Source: Microbacterium sp. RU1D
Lineage (GTDB): Bacteria; Actinomycetota; Actinomycetes; Actinomycetales; Microbacteriaceae
DNA length: 64,000 bases
Assembly (NCBI RefSeq): GCF_900156435.1
Contig: NZ_FTPQ01000001.1
Location: 1,364,001-1,428,000 of the forward strand
Direction of reading: 5' to 3'
The notes beneath the pieces are model-generated. The model saw only the letters and a program-made list of their open reading frames with translations, did no database searches and was not told where the DNA came from. The translations under genes were made by a program, and so were the position numbers. Positions within the stretch are counted from its first letter, which is position 1. Every line of letters starts with the position of its first letter. Positions 1 through 8,025 of this stretch are shown piece after piece.

Positions 1-950
1 TCGGGGCCTGGTTCTCCGATCACATCGACGGTGGCTCGCTCGAGGACTACCTCGAGAAGTTCGACGCCACGGTGGGCGTCATGCAGACGCGCGAGGGTCT
101 CGTGCGCGTCGCGAAGGAATTCGTCGAGGACCTCGCCGCTGACGGCGTGGTCTACGGCGAAGTGCGGTGGGCGCCCGAGCAGCACCTGACCCGCGGTCTG
201 AGCCTCGATGACGTGGTGGACGCCGTGCAGGAGGGCATCGAAGAGGGCGAGGATGCCGCGGACGCCCGCGGGCACGACATCCGCGTCGGACAACTGCTGA
301 CGGCTCTGCGGCACAACGACAACGCGCGTGACATCGCCGAACTCGCGGTCTCGTGGCGCGGGCGCGGGGTCGTGGGATTCGATCTCGCCGGCCCCGAGGA
401 CGGATTCCTCCCGGCGAGGCACCGCGACGCGTTCCAGTACCTCGCCGAGCAGTTCTTCCCCACGACGGTGCACGCGGGGGAAGGGGCCGGCCTGGCATCC
501 ATCCGCTCCGCGCTGATCGACGGACGCGCCCTGCGTCTCGGACACGGCGTGCGCATCGCCAACGACCTCGACGTCGTCTCGCGCGAGGGCGAGGAGGTGC
601 AGGTCACCTTCGGTGACCTGGCGCGTTGGGTGCGCGACCGCGAGATCACGCTCGAGCTGTCTCCGACCTCGAACCTGCAGTCGGGCGCGGTCACCGCGTG
701 GGGCGACACGATGGACGCCCACCCGTTCGACCTGCTGTATCAGCTCGACTTCTCGGTGACCGTGAACGTCGACAACCGCCTCATGAGCGCGACGACGCTG
801 ACCCGCGAGCTGGGTCTGCTGGCCCAGGCGTTCGAGTACGACCTCGACGATCTCGAGGCGTTCCAGCTCAACGCCGCCGCGGGTGCTTTCCTCCCCGTCG
901 AGGAGCGCGAGGAGCTCATCGAGATCATCTCGGAGGGCTTCCAGCGCTGA
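1..950 (+). CDS. add: Adenosine deaminase, 5' end cut by window edge
   Basis: Hydrolytic deaminase converting (deoxy)adenosine to (deoxy)inosine in purine salvage, cytoplasmic. The open frame enters from outside the window, so the N-terminus with the first zinc-binding His pair is missing; about 315 codons are visible. Metal and catalytic motifs are present in the expected order: HAGEGAG (zinc His and catalytic Glu region), RLGHGVRI, ELSPTSNLQSG, then NVDNRLMSATTLTREL, which carries the conserved Asp of the family. The C-terminus is complete. A perfect dyad follows the stop codon. Purine nucleoside phosphorylase, the next enzyme of the same salvage route, lies further along at 13.2-14.1 kb. 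Family assignment is firm. Confidence 0.95.
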   Translation, partial: GAWFSDHIDGGSLEDYLEKFDATVGVMQTREGLVRVAKEFVEDLAADGVVYGEVRWAPEQHLTRGLSLDDVVDAVQEGIEEGEDAADARGHDIRVGQLLTALRHNDNARDIAELAVSWRGRGVVGFDLAGPEDGFLPARHRDAFQYLAEQFFPTTVHAGEGAGLASIRSALIDGRALRLGHGVRIANDLDVVSREGEEVQVTFGDLARWVRDREITLELSPTSNLQSGAVTAWGDTMDAHPFDLLYQLDFSVTVNVDNRLMSATTLTRELGLLAQAFEYDLDDLEAFQLNAAAGAFLPVEEREELIEIISEGFQR

Positions 951-963
951 CGCGCGGGCTTCG

Positions 964-993
964 AGTGGCGCGCACCCGCGGGTGCGCGCCACT
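964..993. terminator. Perfect 15+15 dyad after add
   Basis: A perfect inverted repeat (left arm AGTGGCGCGCACCCG and its exact complement) starts 14 nt after the add stop codon. It has no spacer, so the loop must come from the centre, and no T-tract follows. This is typical of actinobacterial intrinsic-like terminators. Confidence 0.65.
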
Positions 994-1129
994 TCGTCGT
1001 CCTCGGGGTCCTGTCCCCGTGCTGCCGCCCTGCGTGCCGAGCGTCCACGAGACGCCGCTCGACGCACCCGGTTCGCGGCGTGTGTTGGACACTCGAGGTC
1101 GTGGAAGGGCGAGGGACGGGGCAGGCCCC

Positions 1130-1897
1130 TTACGGCCGCGGCAGGAAACCGGCGAGCTCCTCGGCGATCACGCGGTCGACCTCCGCCGGATCGGCGGTGG
1201 GGGTGCCGTCGCCCGGCTGCGGGCCGTAGGCGCCGAACGACGCGTGCGAGGCGCCGGGGATCTCGACGAAGGTGGTGCCGGCGGGCAGCTCGCCCTTGGC
1301 ATCCGCAATCTTCTGCGGCGTCGACAGGCCGTCCTCGGAACCGGACAGGCTCAGGACGGGGAGCCCGGATGCCGAGAGGTCGTTCGCGCAGTACGAGGCG
1401 AAGAGCACGAGAGCGTCGGCGTCGGTCGCGAGCTGGCAGGCGCGCACCCCGCCGAGCGAGTGCCCGCCCACCGCCCAGGTCGAGACGTCGGGCGCGAGGT
1501 CGGTGAAGGTCGACAGCGGGCGCGGGTCGAAGAAGGCCAGGTTCAGCCACGGCTTCGTGATCACGACCGTGACGCCGTCGTCGACGACCGTGCCGGCGAG
1601 GGTGGCGATGTAGCCCTCGGCCTGCACCTTGGCGCCCGGGATGAACACCAGTCCCTGGCCGGTCGCACCGGCGGTGGGGGAGAGAACGATCCCCGCGCCC
1701 TCGTCGGTGATCGTCAGCCCGGGGTCCGCCTCGGCCTCGGCGAGGGGGCCCGGCTCGGCGGCCATGACCCCGACCTGGCTGTAGATCAGGATGCCGCCGA
1801 CCAGCAGCACCACGAGAGCGCCCACGCCGCCGAGGGTCCAGCGCAGCCATCGACGACGGCGACGCGGAGCGGGGGAGGGGACGGTGCTGTCGTTCAC
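1130..1897 (-). CDS. Membrane-anchored alpha/beta hydrolase
   Basis: Protein of 255 residues. An Arg-rich N-terminus (about 13-20) is followed by one hydrophobic segment (about 22-43), predicting a type II membrane anchor with the hydrolase domain outside. The nucleophile elbow GHSLGG carries the catalytic Ser, and a late GASHASFG motif supplies the probable His. The Asp is likely in SGSEDGL. This fits the alpha/beta_hydrolase_5 group (dienelactone hydrolase-like). Substrate unknown. GTG start chosen because a TACGCT hexamer lies 7 nt upstream, suggesting a leaderless transcript. It is transcribed separately from the mtl genes, from which a long hairpin separates it. Confidence 0.8.
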   Translation of the reverse strand: MNDSTVPSPAPRRRRRWLRWTLGGVGALVVLLVGGILIYSQVGVMAAEPGPLAEAEADPGLTITDEGAGIVLSPTAGATGQGLVFIPGAKVQAEGYIATLAGTVVDDGVTVVITKPWLNLAFFDPRPLSTFTDLAPDVSTWAVGGHSLGGVRACQLATDADALVLFASYCANDLSASGLPVLSLSGSEDGLSTPQKIADAKGELPAGTTFVEIPGASHASFGAYGPQPGDGTPTADPAEVDRVIAEELAGFLPRP

Positions 1898-1904
1898 GCT
1901 CTCG

Positions 1905-1910
1905 AGCGTA
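1905..1910 (-). promoter_or_regulatory. -10 box of the alpha/beta hydrolase gene
   Basis: TACGCT on the minus strand, 7 nt before the GTG start at 1897. This spacing implies transcription starting at or next to the start codon. Confidence 0.5.
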
Positions 1911-1940
1911 TCTCCGGGCCCGTCGTGCCGCGCGGAAACA

Positions 1941-1987
1941 CGACACCGCCGACGCTCCGCCCGGGGGCGACCACGTCGGCGGTGTCG
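1941..1987 (-). terminator. Terminator-like hairpin after mtlD
   Basis: Inverted repeat with perfect 14-bp arms (1941-1954 and 1974-1987; arm CGACACCGCCGACG) and a 19-nt loop. It lies just beyond the mtlD stop and upstream of the next minus-strand promoter. It is the likely end of the PTS operon. Confidence 0.6.
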
Positions 1988-1993
1988 AGGTGC

Positions 1994-3145
1994 TCAGGCG
2001 GAGAGGGCCGCCTGTCGCGCGGCGACGATCTCGACGATCCGACCGAAGAGCGGGTGCCCGGCGTCCAGACCGGTCACCTCGGCGGTGAGGGCCTCGGCGT
2101 CGCGCTCGCGCAGCAATTGCTGCAGCTCGACGGCCTGGGCGTCCTCGGCATCCTGGAACTCGAGGGCGGCGGCCATCGCGGCGACGAGCGCGTCGACGCT
2201 CAGGCCCCGCTCGATCGCCTCGGCCGCGGGGCCGACGAAGCGCTCGTGCCGCGAGAGCTTGCGCAGCGGCTGACGGCCGACGCGCCACACGGTGTCGGGC
2301 AGGGCGTCGTTGCGGAAACGGCGGAGAATCGTGGCGCGGTATTCCCCCTGCACGCCGGCATCCAGTTCGTGCTTCTGCACCAGCAAGGCGCTGGTCTCCT
2401 CCAGCGCCGCCTCCACCTTCGCCGCGATCGCCGGGTCGGCGAGGGCGTCGGAGATCCGCTCGACACCCGCCTGGGCGCCGAAGTACGCGGTGGTGGCGTG
2501 TCCGGTGTTGACGGTGAACAGCTTGCGCTCGATGTAGGGCTCGAGGTCGTCGACGAAGTGCGCGCCGGGGATGTGGGGCGGGGCGTCGCCGAACGGTCCT
2601 CGCTCGATCGCCCATTCGTAGAAGGGCTCGACCGTGACGTCGACGCCGCCCTGGGCCTGCGCGGGCACGATCCGGTCGACCGCGGTGTTCGCGAAGACGG
2701 CCCGGGATGCCAGGGCGTCCCACGATTCGCCGGAGAGCTCGATGACGTGCTCGCGCAGCTGGTCGGTCGCGCCGATGGCGTTCTCGCACGCCATGATCTG
2801 CAGGGGCGCGAGCGACGGGTCGCGCAGGGCGAGGCCGGCGACGATGTGCGGCGCCACGAACTTCAGGATCGTGGGACCCACGGCGGTGGTCACCACGTCG
2901 GCGGTGGCGATCTCGTCGACCAGGGACTCGGCATCCACCGAGCTGTCGATCGCGCGGAAGTTCGTCACCTGCTTGTCGACGCCGCCCTCGCCCACCTCGT
3001 GCACGGTGTACGACGAGGCGTCGTTGATGGCGGCGACCAGCGCCGCGGAGACGTCGGAGAAGACGAGGTCGTAGCCGCCCTCGTGCAGCAGGAGGCCGAC
3101 GAAGCCGCGGCCGATGTTGCCCGCGCCGAAGTGGACGGCCTTCAT
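1994..3145 (-). CDS. mtlD: Mannitol-1-phosphate 5-dehydrogenase
   Basis: Oxidises mannitol 1-phosphate to fructose 6-phosphate with NAD+, the step after PTS uptake of mannitol. The 383-residue length matches the family. The N-terminal Rossmann motif is GAGNIGRG (residues 7-14). The polyol-specific dehydrogenase signature KxxxxNxxH is present as K208, N213, H216 in KLFTVNTGH. The ATG start overlaps the mtlF stop (ATGA), so translation is probably coupled. It is the last gene of the operon. Confidence 0.95.
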   Translation of the reverse strand: MKAVHFGAGNIGRGFVGLLLHEGGYDLVFSDVSAALVAAINDASSYTVHEVGEGGVDKQVTNFRAIDSSVDAESLVDEIATADVVTTAVGPTILKFVAPHIVAGLALRDPSLAPLQIMACENAIGATDQLREHVIELSGESWDALASRAVFANTAVDRIVPAQAQGGVDVTVEPFYEWAIERGPFGDAPPHIPGAHFVDDLEPYIERKLFTVNTGHATTAYFGAQAGVERISDALADPAIAAKVEAALEETSALLVQKHELDAGVQGEYRATILRRFRNDALPDTVWRVGRQPLRKLSRHERFVGPAAEAIERGLSVDALVAAMAAALEFQDAEDAQAVELQQLLRERDAEALTAEVTGLDAGHPLFGRIVEIVAARQAALSA

Positions 3146-3579
3146 GCGTTGACGGAACCCGCGAGGGCCTCGTAGAGCTCCTCGGGGGAGGAGGCGGCCT
3201 TCAGCCGTGCGACGTCGTCCTCCTCGGAGAACAGGATCGCGATCTGCGACAGGATCTCGAGGTGCTCGTCGCCCTTGCCGGCGATGCCGATGACGAAGGT
3301 GACGGGCTCCCCGCCCCAGTCGACGCCGCCGTCGTAGCGGACGACCGACAGCCCGGACTCGAGGATGGCCTGCTTGGTCTCGTTGGTGCCGTGGGGGATG
3401 GCGAGTTCGTTGCCCATGTAGGTGGACACCGTCTCTTCGCGCTGCTGCATGGCGGCGAAGTAGTCGGCGGTCACCGATCCCGTGGCCTGCAGCAGGTCGG
3501 CGGCCTCTTTCATCGCCTCCTCGCGGGTGGCGCTTCCGGGGTGGATGCGGACGGATTCGATGCGGAGGACGTTCGACAT
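3142..3579 (-). CDS. mtlF: PTS mannitol EIIA component
   Basis: Cytoplasmic EIIA of the mannitol/fructose class, 145 residues, which passes phosphate from HPr to the EIIB domain of MtlA. The phosphorylated His is H63 in AIPHGTNE. The gene lies between mtlA and mtlD and overlaps mtlD by 4 nt. Purine-rich GAAAGGCGAG precedes the ATG. A separate EIIA protein beside an EIICB permease is a normal arrangement in Gram-positive bacteria. Confidence 0.93.
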   Translation of the reverse strand: MSNVLRIESVRIHPGSATREEAMKEAADLLQATGSVTADYFAAMQQREETVSTYMGNELAIPHGTNETKQAILESGLSVVRYDGGVDWGGEPVTFVIGIAGKGDEHLEILSQIAILFSEEDDVARLKAASSPEELYEALAGSVNA

Positions 3580-3637
3580 GGTTCTCGCCTTTCTCGTCGT
3601 GCTGTCCAGCCTCGCAAAACACGGGCCGGACGGGAAG

Positions 3638-3674
3638 ACGCCAGGGGCCGGGCTGACGCTCCGGCCCCTGGCGT
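3638..3674 (-). terminator. Intercistronic hairpin between mtlA and mtlF
   Basis: Perfect 14-bp inverted repeat (3638-3651 and 3661-3674, arm ACGCCAGGGGCCGG) with a 9-nt loop, between the mtlA stop and the mtlF start. It has no T-run. It could be a partial terminator or a mRNA-stabilising hairpin that sets different levels of the membrane and soluble PTS proteins. Confidence 0.55.
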
Positions 3675-3682
3675 GCTAGGGG

Positions 3683-5347
3683 TTACTTGGCTTCGTGCTG
3701 CGCGCGGACCATCTCCACGACCTCGTCGTACCGCGGCGAGTTCATGAAGTTGTCCACCGAGACGTGCACGGAGTCGGGCGACTGCGCCTTCGCGCGGTCG
3801 GTGAGCTGGTTCTGCGTGATCACCAGGTCGGCCGAGCCGTCGAGGTTCGCGATCGCCTGGTTGGTGACCGTGACGCCGTCGATGCCTGCCTTCTTGATCT
3901 TGTTGCGCAGGACGCTCGCGCCCATGGCCGAGGAGCCCATGCCGGCGTCGCAGGCGAACACGATGGTGTTCAGCTGCTTCGTGGCGACCCCGCCCTCGAG
4001 GCCGCCCAGGGCGGCGTCGACGTCGTGGTCGGCCGACTCGGTCGTGCCCGAACCGGTGGTGCCGGCGGCGCGGGTGCGGAGGGCTCCGAGGGTGGAGGAC
4101 TCCTTGCCCTTGTTGGCCGCGGTCTGGTCGATGGCGGCGGCGAAGCTGTCGCCCTCGGCCTCCTGGTCGCGCTTGCGCGAGGCGCGGAGGATGACGCCCG
4201 AGACGAGGAACGTCACGACGGCCGCGACGATCACCGAGAGGTAGACCACGAGCACGTTCGCCACGCCGCCACCGGCCGCGGCGGCCGTCACGGCGATGAT
4301 GCTGCCGGGAGCGGCCGGGAAGACCAGACCGCCGCCGAAGATCATGTTGACCGCGACACCCGAGGCGCCACCGGCGATGAGCGCGAGGATCGTCATCGGC
4401 TTGGCGAGGGCGTAGGGGAAGTAGATCTCGTGGATGCCACCGAGGAACTGGATGACGATGGCGCCGGGCGCCGACGCCTTCGCCGCACCGACACCGAAGA
4501 AGGTGAAGGCGAGGAGCAGGCCCAGGCCGGGGCCGGGGTTGGCCTCGATGAGGAACAGGATCGACTTGCCGGTGTCGGCCGCCTGCTCGATGCCGAGCGG
4601 GGTGAAGACGCCGTGGTTGATGGCGTTGTTGAGGAACAGCACCTTGGCCGGCTCGACGATGATCGACAGCACGGGGAGCAGGTTGAACTGCACGAGGAAC
4701 GCGACGATGCTGCCGAGGACCGCGCTGATGCCGAGGAAGACGGGACCGAAGGCGAAGAAGCCGACGATCGCGAGGATCATGCCGAGGATGCCTGCGGAGA
4801 AGTTGTTCACGAGCATCTCGAAGCCGGGGCGGATCTTGCCGTCCCACAGCTTGTCCATCTGCTTGGTGATCCAGGCCGCGAGCGGGCCCATGATCATCGC
4901 ACCGAGGAACATCGGGATGTTGGTACCCACGATCACGCCCATGACGGCGATGGTCGCGACCACGCCACCGCGCGCGCCGTAGACGATGCGTCCACCGGTG
5001 TTGGCGATGAGCAGGGGCAGCAGGTACGTGATCATGACGCTGACCAGACCGACGTAGCCCTGGTAGGTGCCGCCGTCGGCGTTCTCGGTCAGCGCCGTCG
5101 CCGCTCCGGGCCATCCGATGGCGGCGGCGTCACCGCCACCGCCGATGATCTCGGCGACCGGGGCCCAGTGCCAGCCGAAGGGGCTGTCGGCACCGAAGAA
5201 CCCGGCGGGGATGAAGAGCATGGTGATGAATCCCCATGCGATGAATGCCGCGATGTTCGGCATGATCATGCCGGAGAGGAACGTGCCGAACCGCTGTACG
5301 GCGATCCGTGCTCCTCCCGGCTTCTTGGCGGGTGACGTCGTCGTCAT
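3683..5347 (-). CDS. mtlA: PTS mannitol permease EIICB
   Basis: Membrane permease that imports and phosphorylates mannitol. Of 554 residues, roughly 20-350 form the hydrophobic EIIC domain (FGTFLSGMIMPNIAAFIAWG at the start; GGIHEIYFPY and ANPGPGLGLL family motifs). A charged, low-complexity linker (about 375-455) leads to the EIIB domain near the C-terminus with phosphocysteine C466 in FACDAGMGSSAMG. No EIIA domain is fused; MtlF supplies it. AAGGAG lies 7-8 nt before the ATG. Mannitol specificity is inferred from MtlD/MtlF linkage and similarity of the permease. Confidence 0.93.
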   Translation of the reverse strand: MTTTSPAKKPGGARIAVQRFGTFLSGMIMPNIAAFIAWGFITMLFIPAGFFGADSPFGWHWAPVAEIIGGGGDAAAIGWPGAATALTENADGGTYQGYVGLVSVMITYLLPLLIANTGGRIVYGARGGVVATIAVMGVIVGTNIPMFLGAMIMGPLAAWITKQMDKLWDGKIRPGFEMLVNNFSAGILGMILAIVGFFAFGPVFLGISAVLGSIVAFLVQFNLLPVLSIIVEPAKVLFLNNAINHGVFTPLGIEQAADTGKSILFLIEANPGPGLGLLLAFTFFGVGAAKASAPGAIVIQFLGGIHEIYFPYALAKPMTILALIAGGASGVAVNMIFGGGLVFPAAPGSIIAVTAAAAGGGVANVLVVYLSVIVAAVVTFLVSGVILRASRKRDQEAEGDSFAAAIDQTAANKGKESSTLGALRTRAAGTTGSGTTESADHDVDAALGGLEGGVATKQLNTIVFACDAGMGSSAMGASVLRNKIKKAGIDGVTVTNQAIANLDGSADLVITQNQLTDRAKAQSPDSVHVSVDNFMNSPRYDEVVEMVRAQHEAK

Positions 5348-5448
5348 TGCTGTGTCTCCTTGACTGGCGATGCGGCCGGGGCCGCGGTGGGCGGTGAGCG
5401 GCTGACGCCGCCGTACGGGAGGGGCGGCGAGAGCCGACCCCCAAGGGG

Positions 5449-7134
5449 TTACGGGGTGGGAACGAGAGACGAGGCGGCCTGGGCAGCCTCGCGGGCGGAG
5501 GCCGCGTCATCCGCGGCCAGGGCGGCCTCGGCGATGCGCAGGGCGTCGTCGAGAGTGTGGGAAAGAAGCGTGGCACGCACGTCGGCGAGGGCCGTCGGGG
5601 CCATCGACAGCGTGGTGGCGCCGAGACCGACGAGCACCACGGCCAGCAGCGGGTCGGCCGCCGCTTCGCCGCAGATGCCGACGGGCTTGCCGTGGGCACG
5701 ACCCGCCGCCCCGACCTCGCGGATGAGGCGGAGCACGGCCGGATGCCACGGGTCCTGGAACGACGCGACCGAACCGAGCAGGCGGTCGGCGGCGAGCGTG
5801 TACTGCGTCAGGTCGTTGGTGCCGATCGAGGCGAAGTCCGCGATCTGCAGGATGCGGTCGGCGAGAAGCGCGGAGGAGGGCACCTCGACCATCACGCCGG
5901 TCGTCTTCAGGCCGTAGTCCTTGGCCAGGGCCGTGAAGTAGCGGGTCTCCTCGACCGTGGAGACCATGGGCGCCATGACCCACAGGTCGGCGGGGCCCGT
6001 TTCGGAGGCGCGGGTCGCGGCATCCGCCTCGGCGAGGGCGGTGAGCTGCTCGCGGAGGATGTCCTCGCTGGCGCGGAGGGCGCGCAGCCCCCGCAAGCCC
6101 AGCGCGGGGTTCTCCTCGTGCGCGTCGTTGAGGAAGGGCAGCGGCTTGTCGGCGCCGGCGTCGAGCACGCGCACGACGACCTTCTTGCCGGGGAACGCGC
6201 TCAGCAGCTCGATGTAGGCGGCGCGCTGCTCCTCGACGGTGGGGGCCGAGCTGGAGCTGAGGAACAAGAACTCGGTGCGGAAGAGTCCGACGCCCTCGGC
6301 ACCGAGCTCCACGGCCTCGGCGGCGCCGCCCGGCTTGCCGAGGTTGGCGAGCAGCGGCACCTTCGTGCCGTCGGCGAGGGCGCCGTCGGTGATGGGGGCG
6401 GATGCCGCGGCGGCGCGGGCGTCGGCGCGGTTCTTGGCCCGCTCGAGGTCGTCGTCGCTGGGGTCGACCGTGACGACGCCCGCGGCGGCATCCACGATCA
6501 CCGTCTGGCCGTCGACCAGGTCTTTCGCGCCGCTCGCGCCGACCACGGCGACGATCGACTTCTCGCGGGCGAGGATCGCGGTGTGCGAGGTGGGGCCGCC
6601 CTCGGTGGTGACCAGCGCGAGCACCTTGTCGAGGTCGAGCAGGGCGGTGTCGGCCGGGGCGAGATCCTTCGCCACGAGCACGAACGGGTGACCGGGATCG
6701 GGGATGCCGGGGGCCGCGACGCCGCGCAGGCGGGCGATGACACGCTGGGCGACGTCGTCGAGGTCGGCCGCGCGCTCGCCGAGGTAGCCGCCGAGGGCGA
6801 CCAGCTGCTCGCGGAACGAGGCGAAGGCGTCGTGCACGGCGAACTCACCGGTCTTGCCGGCCGCGAGGCGGCTGTCGACCTCGGCTTCGAGGGTCGGGTC
6901 CTCGGCGATCATCGCCTGCGCCTCGAGCACGTCGCGGGCGGCGCCGCCCGCCTGGGCCCCGCGGGCCTCGAGCTCTCGGGCGACGGCGCCGACGGCCTCG
7001 CGCACGCGCGCCGTCTCCTCGTCGACCGAGAGCTCGCTCTGGGCATCCTTCGGGGCGGGCAGGGGCTCGGCCATGCGCGCGATGGGTCCCTGGGCGACGC
7101 CCAGTCCGATTCCGACTCCACGGAGTTCCGTCAT
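5449..7134 (-). CDS. ptsI: PTS Enzyme I (phosphoenolpyruvate-protein phosphotransferase)
   Basis: First enzyme of the PTS phosphorelay: autophosphorylates from PEP and phosphorylates HPr. At 561 residues it is near the usual 570. Active-site His is H184 in GGPTSHTAILAR. The C-terminal PEP-binding barrel shows GVGLFRTEFLF, LRGLRALRA and GICGEAA, the latter with the acid/base Cys. Start has AAGGAAG upstream. It lies directly after the HPr gene (14-nt gap) inside the mannitol locus rather than in a separate ptsHI operon. Confidence 0.95.
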   Translation of the reverse strand: MTELRGVGIGLGVAQGPIARMAEPLPAPKDAQSELSVDEETARVREAVGAVARELEARGAQAGGAARDVLEAQAMIAEDPTLEAEVDSRLAAGKTGEFAVHDAFASFREQLVALGGYLGERAADLDDVAQRVIARLRGVAAPGIPDPGHPFVLVAKDLAPADTALLDLDKVLALVTTEGGPTSHTAILAREKSIVAVVGASGAKDLVDGQTVIVDAAAGVVTVDPSDDDLERAKNRADARAAAASAPITDGALADGTKVPLLANLGKPGGAAEAVELGAEGVGLFRTEFLFLSSSSAPTVEEQRAAYIELLSAFPGKKVVVRVLDAGADKPLPFLNDAHEENPALGLRGLRALRASEDILREQLTALAEADAATRASETGPADLWVMAPMVSTVEETRYFTALAKDYGLKTTGVMVEVPSSALLADRILQIADFASIGTNDLTQYTLAADRLLGSVASFQDPWHPAVLRLIREVGAAGRAHGKPVGICGEAAADPLLAVVLVGLGATTLSMAPTALADVRATLLSHTLDDALRIAEAALAADDAASAREAAQAASSLVPTP

Positions 7135-7148
7135 GGTGCTTGTCTTCC

Positions 7149-7424
7149 TTACTCGGCGTCGTGGTCGGTGGTCAGCAGCTCGGCGAGGCGCTCGAGCGTG
7201 GCGTCGGCGTTGTCGCCGTCGGCGGTGAGGGTGACGTAGTCTCCCTGCTCCAGTCCCAGCGCGATGATCCCGAGGATGCTCGCGGCGTTGATGGGGGAGC
7301 CCGCGTCCTTGGCGAGGGTCACCGGGATGCCGGATTCCTTGGCCGCCTGCGCGAAGAGCTTCGCGGGGCGCGCGTGCAGGCCGTGCGATGAACCGATGCG
7401 GACGGTGCGGGTCAGATGGGGCAT
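7149..7424 (-). CDS. ptsH: Phosphocarrier protein HPr
   Basis: Small PTS phosphocarrier, 91 residues. Phospho-His H17 sits in SSHGLHARPA. The segment INAASILGIIALG (S49) corresponds to the regulatory Ser region of Gram-positive HPr, though the surrounding residues (NAAS instead of NAKS) leave HPr kinase control open. Enzyme I follows 14 nt downstream and an orphan IIB gene precedes it by 16 nt. The ATG at 7424 is chosen because translation upstream of it has no family similarity. Confidence 0.95.
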   Translation of the reverse strand: MPHLTRTVRIGSSHGLHARPAKLFAQAAKESGIPVTLAKDAGSPINAASILGIIALGLEQGDYVTLTADGDNADATLERLAELLTTDHDAE

Positions 7425-7440
7425 GGTCTCTCCGTCGAGC

Positions 7441-7767
7441 TCAGGTCGTGTCGGCCGTCTGGCGCGGACGCAGGGCGTCCTCGACCAGGGCGAGGGTTCG
7501 GGCGCCGCTGAGGTCGGCGAAGACGTCGTCGGGCAGGAGAACGACGGTCGCGCCGCGGGGAGCGGCATCCCGTCGGATGTGCTCCAGGTCGGCGGCCAGA
7601 TGCGGACCGACGAGGACGACGTCGGCGGTGTCGAGGTCGACCGGCAGGGACCGGGCGGTCCCGGCCGACGTGGAGTAATCGAGGCCGCGTTCCTGCGCAG
7701 CACGACGAACGCGCTGCGCGACGAACGTGCTCGACGCACCCGCTCCACACACCACGAGGATCCTCAT
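7441..7767 (-). CDS. Orphan PTS EIIB-like protein
   Basis: 108-residue protein with the EIIB P-loop-like phosphocysteine motif VVCGAGASSTF (C7), of the lactose/cellobiose (or galactitol) fold. It is the first gene of the PTS operon, 16 nt ahead of HPr, but no matching EIIC is encoded here, and MtlA has its own EIIB. It may serve an unlinked permease or act as a phosphorylation-dependent partner of the divergent PRD regulator. AGGAAGAAAGG lies about 8 nt upstream of the ATG. The family call is good, the role unknown. Confidence 0.8.
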   Translation of the reverse strand: MRILVVCGAGASSTFVAQRVRRAAQERGLDYSTSAGTARSLPVDLDTADVVLVGPHLAADLEHIRRDAAPRGATVVLLPDDVFADLSGARTLALVEDALRPRQTADTT

Positions 7768-7789
7768 CGACCGGCCTTTCTTCCTCTCG

Positions 7790-7818
7790 ATTGTCCGCAC
7801 CTCGCTCACAGGAGACAA
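7790..7818 (-). promoter_or_regulatory. Promoter of the PTS operon
   Basis: Minus-strand TTGTCT (7813-7818), 17-nt spacer, GACAAT (7790-7795), followed by a leader of about 15-20 nt with a good Shine-Dalgarno before 7767. The adjacent interval 7819-8025 separates the operon from the divergent regulator gene and is the logical place for its operator; only weak GC-rich dyads (around 7917-7938) are visible. Confidence 0.45.
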
Positions 7819-8025
7819 CCAGGTTCGTTTCCCACCCCCCGGAACGTGGATGCCGCGCCCCCGCCCCGTCGCGAGCGCACCCTGCTCGCTCGTGCGGGTG
7901 CTCCCGCGCCTGCCCCGTGCATGCGCGCGCTTGCGCACCCGGATCGCGTGCGCCCGCGCCCGTCGCGGGAGGGCGTGAAAGGATGGACGGATCACCGCCC
8001 ACGGGGGCGGCGCGGAGGACGGATC

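Noticed and set aside
626..3175. Very long open frame (about 850 codons) opposite mtlF and mtlD and across add
   Set aside because: Arg/Gly/Ala-rich translation without domain motifs; it is the complement of well-supported mtl genes. Long antisense frames are expected at this GC content.
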